A stretch of DNA of 64,000 nt from Xylogone sp. PMI_703 (Eukaryota; Ascomycota; Leotiomycetes), in NCBI GenBank assembly GCA_021399445.1, contig JAJTUQ010000018.1, positions 111,882-175,881 of the forward strand, in the 5' to 3' direction. The notes beneath the pieces were generated by a model. The model worked only from the letters and a program-made list of their open reading frames with translations, searched no databases and was not told the DNA's origin. Position 1 is the stretch's first letter, and every line of letters starts with the position of its first letter. Below are positions 44,505 to 57,800 of the stretch, in pieces. The translations under genes were made by a program, and so were the position numbers.

Positions 44505-44903
44505 ATGAGAAAAAAAAAAGTAATAAAGAATTCTGGTTATCTTATAACTTTCAAGTGTTACTACTGCTTTGTCAACAACAAAAAGTATTATTACAGTCCT
44601 CAGTCCACTAAATATAGTAAATACATTTGTCAAAGTGGAAAATGCGAGTTAGATCCGAACATAGATAAGTTAAAGCGTTTGGTCAAAGAGGAGGAATATC
44701 TTGAACAAGAGGAGGAGGAAGCCTTGGCCTGCATGGCCTGTCTTTGCAAACTGCAAAAGTTAGTTAAAACAAAAAGTTATAATATGATTATTCAAGGTAT
44801 TTCCACGATAAAAGAATTAAAAAAGATTGAAGAACAAGAAAGGAAAAAAGCAAAAAAGAAAAAGAGATTCGAACAAAAACAAAAGGAAAACAAAGTATTA
44901 TAA
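44505..44903 (+). CDS. antisense Cys-rich/coiled-coil ORF of element B
   Basis: Open for 132 codons from the ATG at 44505 (the frame is open from 44406 with a TTG). It lies between pol and the 3' LTR, opposite to pol. The N-terminal cluster is FKCYYCFVNNKKYYYS then KYSKYICQSGKCELD, apparently a Zn2Cys6-like CxxC...C...CxxxxC pattern with some Cys changed to Tyr. A very charged coiled coil rich in KKE/EEE follows to the end. Related to the ORFs at 40760-41330 and 60270-60699. It is the only long open frame in element B, but RIP has probably already changed key Cys codons. Confidence 0.55.
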   Translation: MRKKKVIKNSGYLITFKCYYCFVNNKKYYYSPQSTKYSKYICQSGKCELDPNIDKLKRLVKEEEYLEQEEEEALACMACLCKLQKLVKTKSYNMIIQGISTIKELKKIEEQERKKAKKKKRFEQKQKENKVL

Positions 44904-44989
44904 TAAGTGAAAACTACCTAACCAGCAGAGGCAAGGCCTTCCGGGGCCTTCCCCTCCGAGGCTGAACTGCTTACTTATGCTAATATTCC

Positions 44990-47900
44990 TTTCGATAAAA
45001 CCTAATTAACTTTATTCGTTCATACTCTTCTAGAAGCTTATTAAAATTAATAAGATGTTCTTTTAGTTCCTAAATATTTAATCATCTGTATTCTTCTTAT
45101 TCCTTCTATCTGACTAAATATTTTTTCTTGTTCCTTATTAACTTATTATCTAAGATTTCCTTAACTTTTTATTTTATATTTAAGTCTTACTTTAACTTTA
45201 AATCTGGAGTTAATGACGATCCTGGGGGTACTTTCTTTAGTATAATTACATAAAATACTAAATATATTCATATAATATTAAAAAATTCTAGTTTATATAT
45301 TAAATTTCTTAATTTCTTTTTGATTTTATATAATCTAATCTTTTTCTAGTTTAATTTATTGTTTAATCTTATTGTTTTGATAAATCTATAGATAATATAA
45401 ACTTTATCCCTTTTTTTAAACTTAGGTTTCATATTATACTTTTGATTATAATACTTTTTCATATGTTTTTGTATAAATTTGATATCATATTTCAAGTAAT
45501 TATGGATTTTTTCCAATTCATCTACTTATTGTTCAACTATTTTAGAAATGTTTCTTACTTCCACTTTTATGAAGTAAGTTTAAGCTTTATAACCATAATT
45601 CACAAAGAAAGGTATAACTTTAGTAATTTCACTCTTTATATTATTATATACTAATTATACCATTGATAAGAAATCTTTCCAATTTGACTACTTATAATCT
45701 ATATAATAACGAAAATAAGCTCCTATAATCTGGTTAACTTACTCAGTCTGTCTGTCTATCTGAGCCTATCCTTTTGTGACGATTTTCCTTTTGATACTTA
45801 ATTTTTTGTAAATTATTTCCCAGAATTTCGACATAAAAAGCTTATCTCTGTCCGAAATAATTTCTGCTAAAATATTATAATTCACTATAACCCTAGAAAT
45901 CATAATTTCCGCTAAATCCTCGGCTGTCTACGTTTCCTTCCATGACAACATAATAAAGTACTTTATAAATCTATTAACTATAGTGAGGATTAAGTCATAA
46001 TGATCTTCATCCAGTCTATTAATACTTCTTGATAAAGATAATCTTATGATGAAATCCCATAAAATAAAAGTCTAAAGCTTTTCTAGTATCTGAAAAAGTA
46101 TTAATTATCCTATAAACTTCTTTTTTGATATTCTAGCCCTATAACAAACATTATAATTATTAATAACTTTAATAACTTCTTACTAAAGTTTAAAGATAAA
46201 GAATTCCTGTTACAGTCTATTCTTGATCTTTATGATTCCTTAATAACTATACATAAATAATTTATGTTATTCTTTCACGAACTCCTGGGCAATTAATAAT
46301 AAGATGAATATTCTCTTATCTTTCAGCCAAATGCCTAGAAATTCCTGATCTTTGAGCTAGCTGGCCTCAAGATTTTTAAAGATTTCTTTCTCTTCTACAA
46401 TAATTAACTTAATCTTTTCTAGCCATTCTTTATCAATAATCTATATAATTACTAATATTTATGCATGATTAAAGCACAAAGTATCACCTTCCTTTTTAAA
46501 CATAGTAAATACTTACTTGAAACTTCTTTTTATATAGTCTAATCATTTGCTTAAAACATTAGCCCTAGTATTCTCTAATCCTTGGATATAACAAATCCTG
46601 AAATTATATTATATTAACGTTTTGTACCAGTATACTTATCTATTATTAAAATCTTTAATAGTCATAAAGATTATTAAATTCTTATAATCTAATAAAATCT
46701 CGAATAAATATTTAATACTATATAAGTAAACTTTCCAATACTTACAGTAATTTACGATGGCCAAAAATTTCTTCTTGTAGATATCATAATTTAACTCTGT
46801 TAGAATAAACTTTCGAGAGTAAAAAACTATTGACTTCTAACGTCCTTTATCATCCCTTTATGACAAGACTCCACTTAACGCCTTACCTAAGGTATTTATT
46901 TCTAGTAAGTATAATTTCTTAAAATTAACATAAGCTAATATTCAGTCTTTATCAAACTAATCTTTAACCTCTTGGAAAACTCTTTCCTGCCTTTCTTCCC
47001 AAACGAAGGGTATATTTTTCTTTGTTAATTCTGTTAATGAACTGGTTATCTTCAAGTAAACCATTATATAACATCTATAATAATTAACAAGTTTATTAAA
47101 CTACTAGACTTCTTTGACTATTCTTAGAATAAGTCATTCTTTAATAACTTTCACTTTTTCTAGGTCTATTCAGAATCCTTTGTCCGAAACTATTTCACTT
47201 AAAAACTTCATTTCTGTCACATTAAACTAACATTTAACTAACTTACACTTCATGTCATTATCAATCAATACCTTAAGTATAACATAAACATATTACTTAT
47301 ATTCTTCCAACATCTTAGAATAAATCAAAATATTATCCAAATATATTATTATAAAATAATCCAAATATAGTCTCAAAATCGTATTACTCACTTTCTACAT
47401 AATTACTAATATATTTGTTAGACTAAAAAATATGACCAATAGTTTATAAAGTCCATATTTAGTTCAAATAACAACATATAACTCATATCCTTCCTTGATC
47501 TTTATCAAGTTAAATCCTGTAACAAAGTCTAATTTCGTGAAATATCTAGCTCCAATGAGCATATCTTGTATATTATCAATATAAAGTAATAAATATCTGT
47601 TTTTTATGATTTTACTGTTTAAATTTCTATAATCTCTATATGGTCTTCCTTAAGAGTTGTCTAACTTTAGTACTTATATTAATAGTACTCTTTACGAAGA
47701 GCTTGATTCCCTGTAAAAGCTTTTCATGGTCTGTTCATCCAGTCACTCCCTCAGGATCTTATCCCTGGCAGGATTCATTCTATAAATAAGTCTATATAAA
47801 GGAGTTGTACCTTCTTGAAGAATGATTTCATGGTCCTATTCTTTGTATAAAAATAAAGTTACATCTTTCGGTCACAGAATGAATAACTTACGATAATCTT

Positions 47901-50510
47901 AGTATTTTTCCGAGAAAGTGTCCAGTTTATTCTGGAAGTTATCTTGAACAAGTTCAATAACAAAAACATCTTATATAAGCCATTCCTTTGGTCTAATGCC
48001 ACAATAATATTTAAATATCAATTTCTTTGTTTTCTAGTTAATATTTAAGTCATAGAATTTTAACTAAAGTTGTCCTAGGATAATATCTTCCCTTCCAAGG
48101 AAAAAAACCTTAAACCAGATTTGTTCTTGGTAATTTTTAATCTTTATAATGAATAGTTTAGTTCTAGCGAATACTTTTTCCTTTGCCAATAAGCTGTCAA
48201 TTATTCATAAAGACTAATTATAGACTTCAGTCTATATGTTTATTGTCTTAATAACTTATGGCAAGATTAGGTTAATCTAACTTCTCGAATCCACTAAAGC
48301 TCTAAGGTTTCTGTTACTAAACTTAATATTTAACCAAATAACGTCTCTTTCGCCAACCATAAACATATCAAAGATGAATTCTATATTAAATTCCTTTTCT
48401 CAAGTCATCTGAAGTAATATTTTCTTTACTTTAGGCTTTCTCAGATTAAACAAATTGTCGACATATCTTTTAAAAAATATCTATTCATCATTAAACTTAT
48501 AATAATAACCTATCTTATAGCCATAATATTACTCTTAATACTTTATATAAAAAATTATTTCTCGATATATTTCCTTCTTGGCCCAGTACATCTTCTCTTG
48601 GTCTTCATAGTACATAACCCAGGCATAAAAGTCTTGTCAAGATAATCATATGTTTTCTCCCAGAGAATAAAATACTAAGTTATTATAGTATAATCTGCTA
48701 ATAATGATTTTTTCGAAGTTAGACTATACAATCTTAATTATTGTTCTTAATTTCTATATTCTGTACTAAAGAAACTTATCTCGCTAAAATAATATATCTT
48801 AAAAAATATTTCTTTTGACTAATCTCCAGATTTTTATATAACTTCTATCAAGATGAAAAGTTATTTTAACTAATATTATTCTTTTATTTATTTATGGCTC
48901 ATTTATTTAATAAAGTTAAATGATAAAATCCTTTTGTTTTATATGGTTAAAAAGCTTAGAACCCCAGAAGATTTTCTGAAAAGATTCTTTTGCCATTCTT
49001 TGGTTAAGTTCTGATATCTTAAGTATTATATATAAAGAATATACTAGTAAAATCTTAGCATATCCTTTTCTTTTTAATGAATCCTACAATATAATACTAA
49101 ACATTAGTTCATTAGTATCTGTTTTAATTAAAGTTTCCTTGACTTATACCTGATAAAATACATTTTTCAAGTTTAGTGTACTAAAAAATCTGGACCTGGT
49201 TTCTTCATAAGTCATTGGCACTCCTCCTATAGTCCTTAGGGAAAAGGGATCTGATAAGTTAGTTATATCCTAGTATTCCTCAAGGAGGAAATTATCAGGG
49301 CGAATAACTTTTAAGTTTTATCGCTTTACTTCTTTTACAGCTAATATCAAGACATTTAGTTTATTCATGATTAAAGAGAAGACTCCTGAAGATATTATAC
49401 TCTTGACATTATGGTAAACTTTTATTATAAGGTTTTCTGTAAGAAAAATTTATAAAATCTAGTTTATGGACTAATCCTTAATATTCTCTAATAACTTGTC
49501 GAAGTTGCTCCTTCTTATTAATGGGATATCCTCTGAACTGTAGAATTCGTTATCTTCGGCCAAGGACATTATAAACATAATCCTAGTCTTTTTTAGCTTT
49601 CCTTTATCCTTGTTATTATATTCCTGGATAGTATATCCAACTTGTCTATACTTATAACAGAATTTCCTTTTTCTCTTTTCTTTATATTACTCAAGAAATA
49701 GGTTATATCTGTTTTTTCCTTTAGATAATTTTTTGTTACAATTTTTAAGACTTTGTCTTTTTCCTTTTGTAATCTTATCAAGGTTTATCAAGTCCTCTTA
49801 ATCATTAATATAGTCTTTTTGTTTATTTATCTATAAAAAATAAGAAATTCTTCCTTTCTTTTCTATGTACTATTCATATTAAAAATTATCAATTTCCTTA
49901 ACCTCTTTCATTTATTTTAGTAAAATGTCCAGGCGAGGTCTAATTTAAGCTAATTTGTCCTTGACCATTTCCTTAAGTCCTTTGCAATATTAAAACATAA
50001 AAGCTTTATCCTCTTAGTTAATTAGATTACTTAATTGCCTGAATCTGATGTTATATGTTATTATAGATCCAGTTTACTTAAGAATATATAATTATTATTC
50101 TGCTTTATCCGTTTCATGAAAATCACCAAAAACTCTTTTTAATTTTTCTTCAAAATTATCAATAAATTTGAAAATATTAATAATGTCTTATTATTTATCC
50201 TTATGTTCTAGTAAATATTTTTCTGTATTCTTAATATATAAAAAGATTTATTATAATATTTTATTATTAAAGTAAAAGATTATCCAAATGATTTTTTCGA
50301 AGTTATTCTTGAATGTTTATTTATGTAAAGACAAATAAAAATAGACTTAAAACAGAAATATTTTTAGCTTAATCCTTTTGCCATAATATTTCTCGATCTT
50401 TCTTAACTTAAGCTTCTTTTACATAAAGCTAGATTGCTGGTTCTAGTCTACTCCAGGAGTTAAAGATACTAATAATTCTCTGGTCATAGTACTTTCGAGT
50501 TTTTAGGTGC
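44990..50510 (-). pseudogene. element B gag-pol, RIP-inactivated
   Basis: From right to left: gag with a degraded CCHC knuckle near 49615-49665 (CYKY in place of CYKC), protease, RT near 47430-47180, RNase H, and integrase near 46.2-45.7 kb. Each block aligns with elements A and C. No long frame remains in pol. Confidence 0.8.
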
Positions 50511-50516
50511 TCAAAG

Positions 50517-51101
50517 TGTAACATTTTTACTAAGATATGGGGTTGTTTATTACTCAAATGATAGATGAAGGTAAAAGGCAAGAGAATAACTTCACAAAGT
50601 TTAGGATAGTTACTATAAAATGCAGATATACTATAAATCAATTAAGTTAAGTACAAGGCTCTTATCTACTGTAAAACTATCTATTTATATAATGAAAATT
50701 AATATATTGAATATATTAGTTATACCTTATACTTAATATACTGGATATATACTTTATGTGATCACTTATTTATTAGTATTAACTGTTTACATATATAAGT
50801 AAATAGTTAGTACAAGTGGAAAAATAATATTAATTTCCCGATAATATTATTACTTAATTAGTATAATTAAAGGGTTAGTATTACAACTTTAATAATACTA
50901 TCTTTCAGTTTGTACAACCTTTTTTATAATATTAATGTTGAACTTGTACTATCCTTTCGTTAGTATTAGTAATGTGATAATATTAGTGATACTATAACCA
51001 GGTCCCTGATAACTGTCTTAATCTATATTTATTTAACTAAGGCGATGACTATAAAGGCCTTATAATCCGGTCACTTGTTATAACCTTGTGAAGTCATAAC
51101 A
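50517..51101 (-). repeat. element B 5' LTR
   Basis: 585 bp, ends in ...GTCATAACA before the CCCTC target repeat. The adjoining internal sequence, read on the minus strand, starts CTTTGAGCACCT. Confidence 0.88.
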
Positions 51102-51106
51102 CCCTC

Positions 51107-54056
51107 CTTGATCCTTGTCAAGTTAAATCTTACAGTAAAGTCTAATTTTGTAAAATATTTAATTTTAATAAATATATTTCGTATATTATTAATACAAGAT
51201 AATAAATATTTGTTTTTTATAATTTTGCTGTTTAAATTTCTATAATTTCTGTATGATTATCCCTGGAGGTCATCTAACTTTAGTGTCTATATCAATAGTA
51301 CTTTTTATGAAGAGTTTGACTTTTTATAAAAGTTCTTCGTAGTTTATTCATTCAGTCATTCTCTTAAGATTTTATCCCTAGCGAAATTTGTTCTATAAAT
51401 AGGTCTGTAAAAAAAGGTTATACTTTCCTGAAGAATGATTTCGTGGTTTTATTCTTTGGGTAGAAGTAAAGTTATATTCTTTAGTCACAGAATAAATAAC
51501 TTACGACAGTTTTAATATTCTTCTGGAGAGTGTCCAGTTTATTCTGGAGGTTATCCTGAGTAAGTTTAATAATAAAAACATCTTGTATAAGTCATTCTTT
51601 TGATTTAATATTATAATAATATCTAAATGTTAATTTTTTTGTTTTCCAGTTAACGTTTAGGTCATAGAATTTTAATCAAGATTATCTTAAGATAATATCT
51701 TCCTTTCCAAAGAAAGAAACCTCAAACTAGATTTGTTCTTGGTAATTCTTAATCTTTATAATAAAAGATTTAGTTCTGGCGAATACTCTTTCTTTTGTTA
51801 ATAAGCCGTTGGTCATTCGTAAAGACTGATTATAAACTTCAGTCTGTATGTTTATTATTTTAACGACTCATAATAAGATTAGATTAATCTGACTTCCTGA
51901 ATTTACCAAAGTCTTAAAGTTTTCGTTATTAAACTTAATATTCAGCCAGATAGCCTCTCCTTCCCCGGCCATAAATACATCAAAGGTGAATTCCATATTA
52001 AATTCCTCTTCTCGGGTTAGCTGTGGTAAGACTCTTTTCTTGGGCTTGTTTAAGTTAAATAGGTTATTAACATATCTCTTAAGAAGTATTTATTCATCGT
52101 TAAATTCATAATAATGACTTATCTTATAGTTATAACGTTATTCTCATCGTTCAGTATAAAATATTGTTTCTCAATAAGCTTCTTTCTTAGCTCAGTATAT
52201 GTTTCTTCGTCCTCGTGATATATAACTTATACAGAAGAGTCTTATTTAAGTAGTCATACATTTTCTCCCAAAAAATAAAGTACTAAATCATTATGGTATA
52301 AACTACTGATAATGATTTTTTCAAAGTTAGTTTACACAACCTTAATTATTGCCTTTAACTTTTATATTCTATACTAGAAAAGTCTATCCTGCTAAAGTAA
52401 TATATCTTAAAGGATATTTCTTTTGACTAATTTCTAGGTCTTTATACAACTCTTATCAGGGTAGAAAGCTATATTAACTAGTTTTATTCTTTTGTCTACT
52501 TGTAGTTTATTTGTTTGGTAAGGTTAAGCTATAAAATCCTTATGTTTTACTTAATTAAAAAGTTTAAAACCCCAGAAGACTTTCTTGAAAGAATTCTTTG
52601 CTTATCTCTGGTTAAGTTCTGACTCTTTAGGTATTATGAATAAGGAATATACTAGTGAGATTTTGGTATATTTTTTTCTTTTCGGGGATTTTTATTTAAT
52701 CTCATGGAAACTGTCTTAAAACTTTTTACAAATCATTAACTCTTTCCTAACTTGTCCTAGGAGGAACAAGTTTAATAAGTCAGTAATGTTCTAATATTCT
52801 TTTGGAAAGAAGTTGTCAAGGTTAACAGTTTTTAAGTCCTGTCGTTCTACTTTTTCTACAGCAGATACTAATATGTCTAGTTCACTTATAGTAAGAGAAA
52901 AGACTCCTAAAGATATCGTATTTCTGGTATTATAGTAAACTTCTGTCATAAGATCTTCTGTAAGAAAAACTTATAAAATTTGGTCTATGGACTAATCTTT
53001 AATATTCTTTAATAATTTGTTAAAGTCATTCTATCTTATTAATGAAGTGTTACCTGAACCGTAAGATTCGTTGTCTTTGGCCGAGGACATTATAAATATA
53101 ATCTTAGCTTTTTTTGGCTTTCCTTTGTCTTTGTTATTATGTTCCTGGGTAATATATCTGGCTTGTCTATACTTATAACAGAGTTTCTTATCTCTTTTTT
53201 CTTTGTATTATTCAGAAGTCAAGTTATATTTGTTTTTTCTTTTAGGTAATCTTTTGTTATAGTTTTTTGGACTTTGTCTTCTTCCTCTTGTGACCTTATC
53301 GAAGTTTATTAAATCTTTTCGATCGTTAACGTAATTTTTCTGTTTATTTATTTGTGAGAAGTAAGAAATCCTTTTTTTCTTCTTTATTCGTCGTTCATAT
53401 TAAAAGTTATTAATTTCCTTAACCTCCTTTATTTGTTTGACTAGTATGTTAAAGCAAGGCTTAATATATATTAGTTTGTTTTTGACTGATTCCTTTAATC
53501 TTTGACAATGCTAAAACATTAACATTTCATCTTTCTAACTAGTTATATTATTTAGTTGTCAGAATTTGATATTATACACAAAGGCTAAACTAGTTTACTT
53601 TAAGGTATGTAATTGTTGTTTTACTTTGTCAGTTTTGTAAGAATCTTTAAAAACTCTTTTTATTTCTTTTTCAAAGTTTTTAAAAGATGTAAACAGGTTA
53701 GTAATGTCTTATTATCTTTCTTTATCTTTTTCGGTAAAGTTTTCAAAGTTCTTCATGTATAATAAAGTCTATTATAATATTTCTCTCTTTAGGTAAGTAA
53801 GTAATCATATAATTCATTAAAAGTTATTTTGAAACTTATTTTTATGTAAGTTTAAATATAAATAAGTTCAGAACTTGAAAAGTTTTAGCTTAAACCTGTC
53901 TTTTCGGAAACTTTTGATCTTTCCCAGGTTTAGCTTTTTTTCGATAAAGTTAATCATCGAGTTAAGGTTAACCTCGGGGACTTAAAGGTTTTGTTGTGAA
54001 GATAAGTCTCTGGCTATGATACTTTCGAGTTTCAAGGTGCTCAAAGTGTAATATTC
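51107..54056 (-). pseudogene. element A pol 5' part and gag
   Basis: Continuation of element A after element B. It resumes with CTTGATCCTTGTCAAG, which matches 47494 onwards in B. A degraded zinc knuckle lies at about 53145-53195. The gag start is near 54050. Stops throughout. Confidence 0.78.
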
Positions 54057-54174
54057 TTACAAAGGTTTAAGGTTATTTATTACTCAAATGATAAATGAAG
54101 GTAAAGGGTAAGAAAATAACTTTATAAAAGTTTAGGATAATTATTATGAAATGTAAATATATTATAAATTAATT
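54057..54174 (-). repeat. element A 5' LTR, first segment
   Basis: Begins TGTAATATTCTTAC and is cut at TAATT by insertion of element C. It continues at 61578. Confidence 0.82.
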
Positions 54175-54831
54175 TGTCACGACCCTGCAAGGTTGTGACA
54201 AGCGACCTGATTATAAGGCCTCTATAGCCTTTACCTTAGTTAAATAAGTATAAGATAAGACGGCTATCAGGGTCCTGGTTATGGTATCGCTAGTACTATT
54301 GTATTACTAGTACTAACGAAAGGATAGTACAAGTTCAACACTAGTACTATAAAAAGGGTTGTACAAGCTAAAGGATAGTACTATCAGAATTATAGTACTA
54401 ACCTTTTGGTTATATTAACTAGGTAGAAGTACTATCGGAAAAATAGTATTACCTTTCCGCTTGTACTAGCGATTTGCTTATATGTACAAAAAGCTAGTAC
54501 TAATAATTAAGTGAATATCTGGATTAACTAAGACGATCAGTCAGATCAGTACTAATCAACATGACCCGGAGGGATCAGGAAGATCAGTATTAATCATACT
54601 GATTTTATGATTAGTTGAACTCGAACTGATCTATCTGATCCTAAGGTTTGTTTATTCTATAAATAAATAATTTTACAGTAAATAAAAACTTTATACTTAA
54701 CTTAATTGATTTACAGTATATTTATATTTCATAGTAATTATCTTAAACTATAGTGAAGTTATTCTCTTGCCCTTTACCTTCATCTATCATTTGAGTAATA
54801 AATAACCTTAAACCCTTGTAAGAATGTTACA
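54175..54831 (+). repeat. element C 5' LTR
   Basis: 657 bp, starts TGTCACGACCCTGCAAGG and ends AGAATGTTACA. It is followed by CTTTGAG(N10)CTCAAAG (54832-54855), a short hairpin in the position of the primer binding site. Confidence 0.88.
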
Positions 54832-54855
54832 CTTTGAGTACCTTGAAACTCAAAG

Positions 54856-57800
54856 GTACTATGGCTAAAGACTTATCTTTATAACAAAACCTTCAAGTTC
54901 CCGAGGCCAATCTTAATTCGACAACCAACTTCATTGAAAGAAAGCTAGACCTAGGAAAGATCGAAAGCTTTAGAGAAGACAGGTCTAAGCTAAAACTTTT
55001 CAAGTTCTGAACTTATTTATATTTGAACTTACATAAAAATAAGTTTCAAAATAACTTTCAACGGATTATATAACTGTTCACTTACTTGGAAAGAGAAGTA
55101 TTATAATGAGCTTTACTATATGTAGAGAACTTCGAGAATTTTACTGAAAAAGATAAAAAAAGATAACAAAATATTATTAACTTGTTTGTATTCTTCAAAA
55201 GTTTTGAAGAAGAAATGGAAAGAGTCTTCAGGGATTTTCATAAAACGGACAGGGCAGAACAGCAATTATATGCCTTGAAACAGACTGGCTTTACTTCTGC
55301 CTATAACACCAAATTCTGGCAGTTGAACAATATAATTAATTAAGAAAACAGAGTATTAATGTTTTAGTATCGTTAAAGGTTAAAAGAATCCGTTAAGGAT
55401 GAATTGGCTCATATCAGACCTTGCCCAGATACATTAGTTAAACAGATGAAGGAGGCTGAGGAGATTGACAATTTTTAATATGAATAGTACATAAAAAGGA
55501 AAAGAAGAATTCCTTACTCCTTACAGACAAATAAACAAAAGGGCTATGTCGATGATCAAGGAGACCCAATAGACTTCGATAAAATCATAAGAGGAAGAAG
55601 ACAAAGTCTAAAGAATTATAACAAAAGATTACCAAAAGGAAAAAATAAGTATAACTTAACTCTTGAATAATATAAAGAAAAAAGAGAAAAGAAATTTTGT
55701 TACAAATGTGGACAAGTTAAACATATTACCCAGGAATATAATAATAAAGACAAAGGAAAGCTAAAGGAAACCAAGACTATGTCTATGATGTCCTTGGCCG
55801 AAAATAACAAATTCCATGGTTTAGGTAACACTTTATTGATAGGATAGAACGACTCTGACGAGTTATTAAAGAATGTTAAAGATTAGTCCATAGACCAGAT
55901 CTTATGAATTTTTTTTATAAAAGACCTTATGACAGAAGTTTACTATAATATTAGAAGTATGATGTTTTCAGGAGTCTTTTCTTTTATTATTAATGAACTA
56001 AATATATTAGTGTTTACTAGAGAAAAAGTAAAACGACAAAGCTTGGAAATTGCTAATCTTGACAACTTCTCTCCAGAAGAATATTAAGATATTACTGACT
56101 TGCTGGACTTGTTCTTCCTAGGACAAGTTAGAGGAGAACTAATGATCCGTGAAGAATTTTAGGACAGTTTTAATTAAGTTAACTGGGAATCCCCGAAAGG
56201 AAAAGGATGTACTAGAATTTCACTAATATATTCTTTATATATAATACTTAAGGCATCAGAACTTAACCAAAGAATAGCAAAGGAATCTTTTCAGAAAATC
56301 TTCTGGGGTTCTGAGCTTTTTAATCATGTAGAGCAAAAAGACTTTATTGCTTAACTTTATCAAATAAATAAACCATAAATAAATAAAAGAATGATATTAG
56401 TTAGAACAGCTTTTCATCCTGATGAAAGTTATGTAAAAACCTGGAAATTAGTCGAAAGAAATATCTTTTGGGATATATCATTTCAGTAAGATAAGCTTCT
56501 TTAGTACAGAATATAGAAATTAGAAACAATAATTAAGGTTATATAGTTTAACTTTAAAAAAATCATTATCAACAAATTATACCACGATAACCTAGTACCT
56601 TATTCTCTAGAAGAAAACATATGACTACCCTGACAGAACTCTTATGCCTAGGTTATATATCATGAAGACTAAGAAAAAATGTACTAAGCCAAGAAAGAGA
56701 TATATCAAGAAATAATTTTCCATACAGAACATCAAGAGTAAGGTTATAACTATAAGATAAGTCATTATTATAAGTTTAACGATGAATAAATACTCCCTAA
56801 AAAGTATATTAACAATCTATTTAACCTGAAAAAGCCTAGAACAAGAAAAGTATTACTTTAAATAACTCAAGAAGAAGAATTCAATATAGAATTTGCCTTT
56901 GATGTGTTTATGGCTAACGAAAAAGAAATTATCCAGTTAAATATTAAGTTTAGCAATGAAAACCTTAAAGCTTTAGTGAATTCGGGAAACCAGATTAACT
57001 TAATCTTATTATAAACCACTAAGACGATAAATACACAGACTAAAGTCTATAATCAGCCTTTATAAATGACCGACAGCTTATTGGCAAAAAAAAAAGTATT
57101 CACTAAAACTAAATCACTTATTATGAAGATTAGAAACTACTAAGAACAAATCTGGTTTGAGATTTCTTTTTTTAAAAAAGAAAATATTATCCTAAGATAA
57201 CCTTGATTAAAATTCCATGACCTAAACATCAACTGGAAAATAAAGAAATTGACATTTAAATATCACTATAGCACTAGACCAAAAGAATAGCCCACGTAAG
57301 ATGTTTTTACTATTGAACTTACTTAAGATGATTTCTAGAATAAACTGGATACTCTCCCGGAAGAATACCAAGACTATTGTAAGTTATTCACTCTATGACC
57401 AAAGGATACAGCTTTACTTCTACACAAAGAATGAAACCACGAAATCATTCTCCAGGAAAGTATAACCCTTTCATATAGACTTATTTATGGAACGAATCCC
57501 ACCAAGGATAAAATCCTGAGGGAGTGACTGGATGAACAGACTACAAAAAACTTCTACAAGGAGTCGAGCTCTTCGTGGAGAACACTATTGATATAAATGC
57601 CAAAACTAGACGATCCCTAAGAAAGACTATATAAAGATTACAGAAATTTAAACAGTAAAACTATAAAAAACAAATACTTATTACTTTATATTAACAGTAT
57701 ATAAGATATATTCATTAAAGCCAGATATTTCACGAAATTAGACTTTATTATAAGATTCAATTTAATAAAGATCAAAGAAGAACACAAATAATATACTATT

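Larger units (their letters stand above)
43794..51101 (-). mobile_element. Ty3/Gypsy element B, full length 7308 bp, nested in A
   Basis: LTRs 43794-44378 and 50517-51101 (585 bp each) with TGTAAC...ends. The target duplication CCCTC is exact at 43789-43793 and 51102-51106, and element A pol resumes directly after it. RIP-decayed throughout. Confidence 0.9.

Noticed and set aside
54832..54855. CTTTGAG/CTCAAAG hairpin after the element C LTR as a proven self-priming signal
   Set aside because: Position fits a primer site, but I could not pair it with the transcript start or with a tRNA, so no mechanism is claimed.
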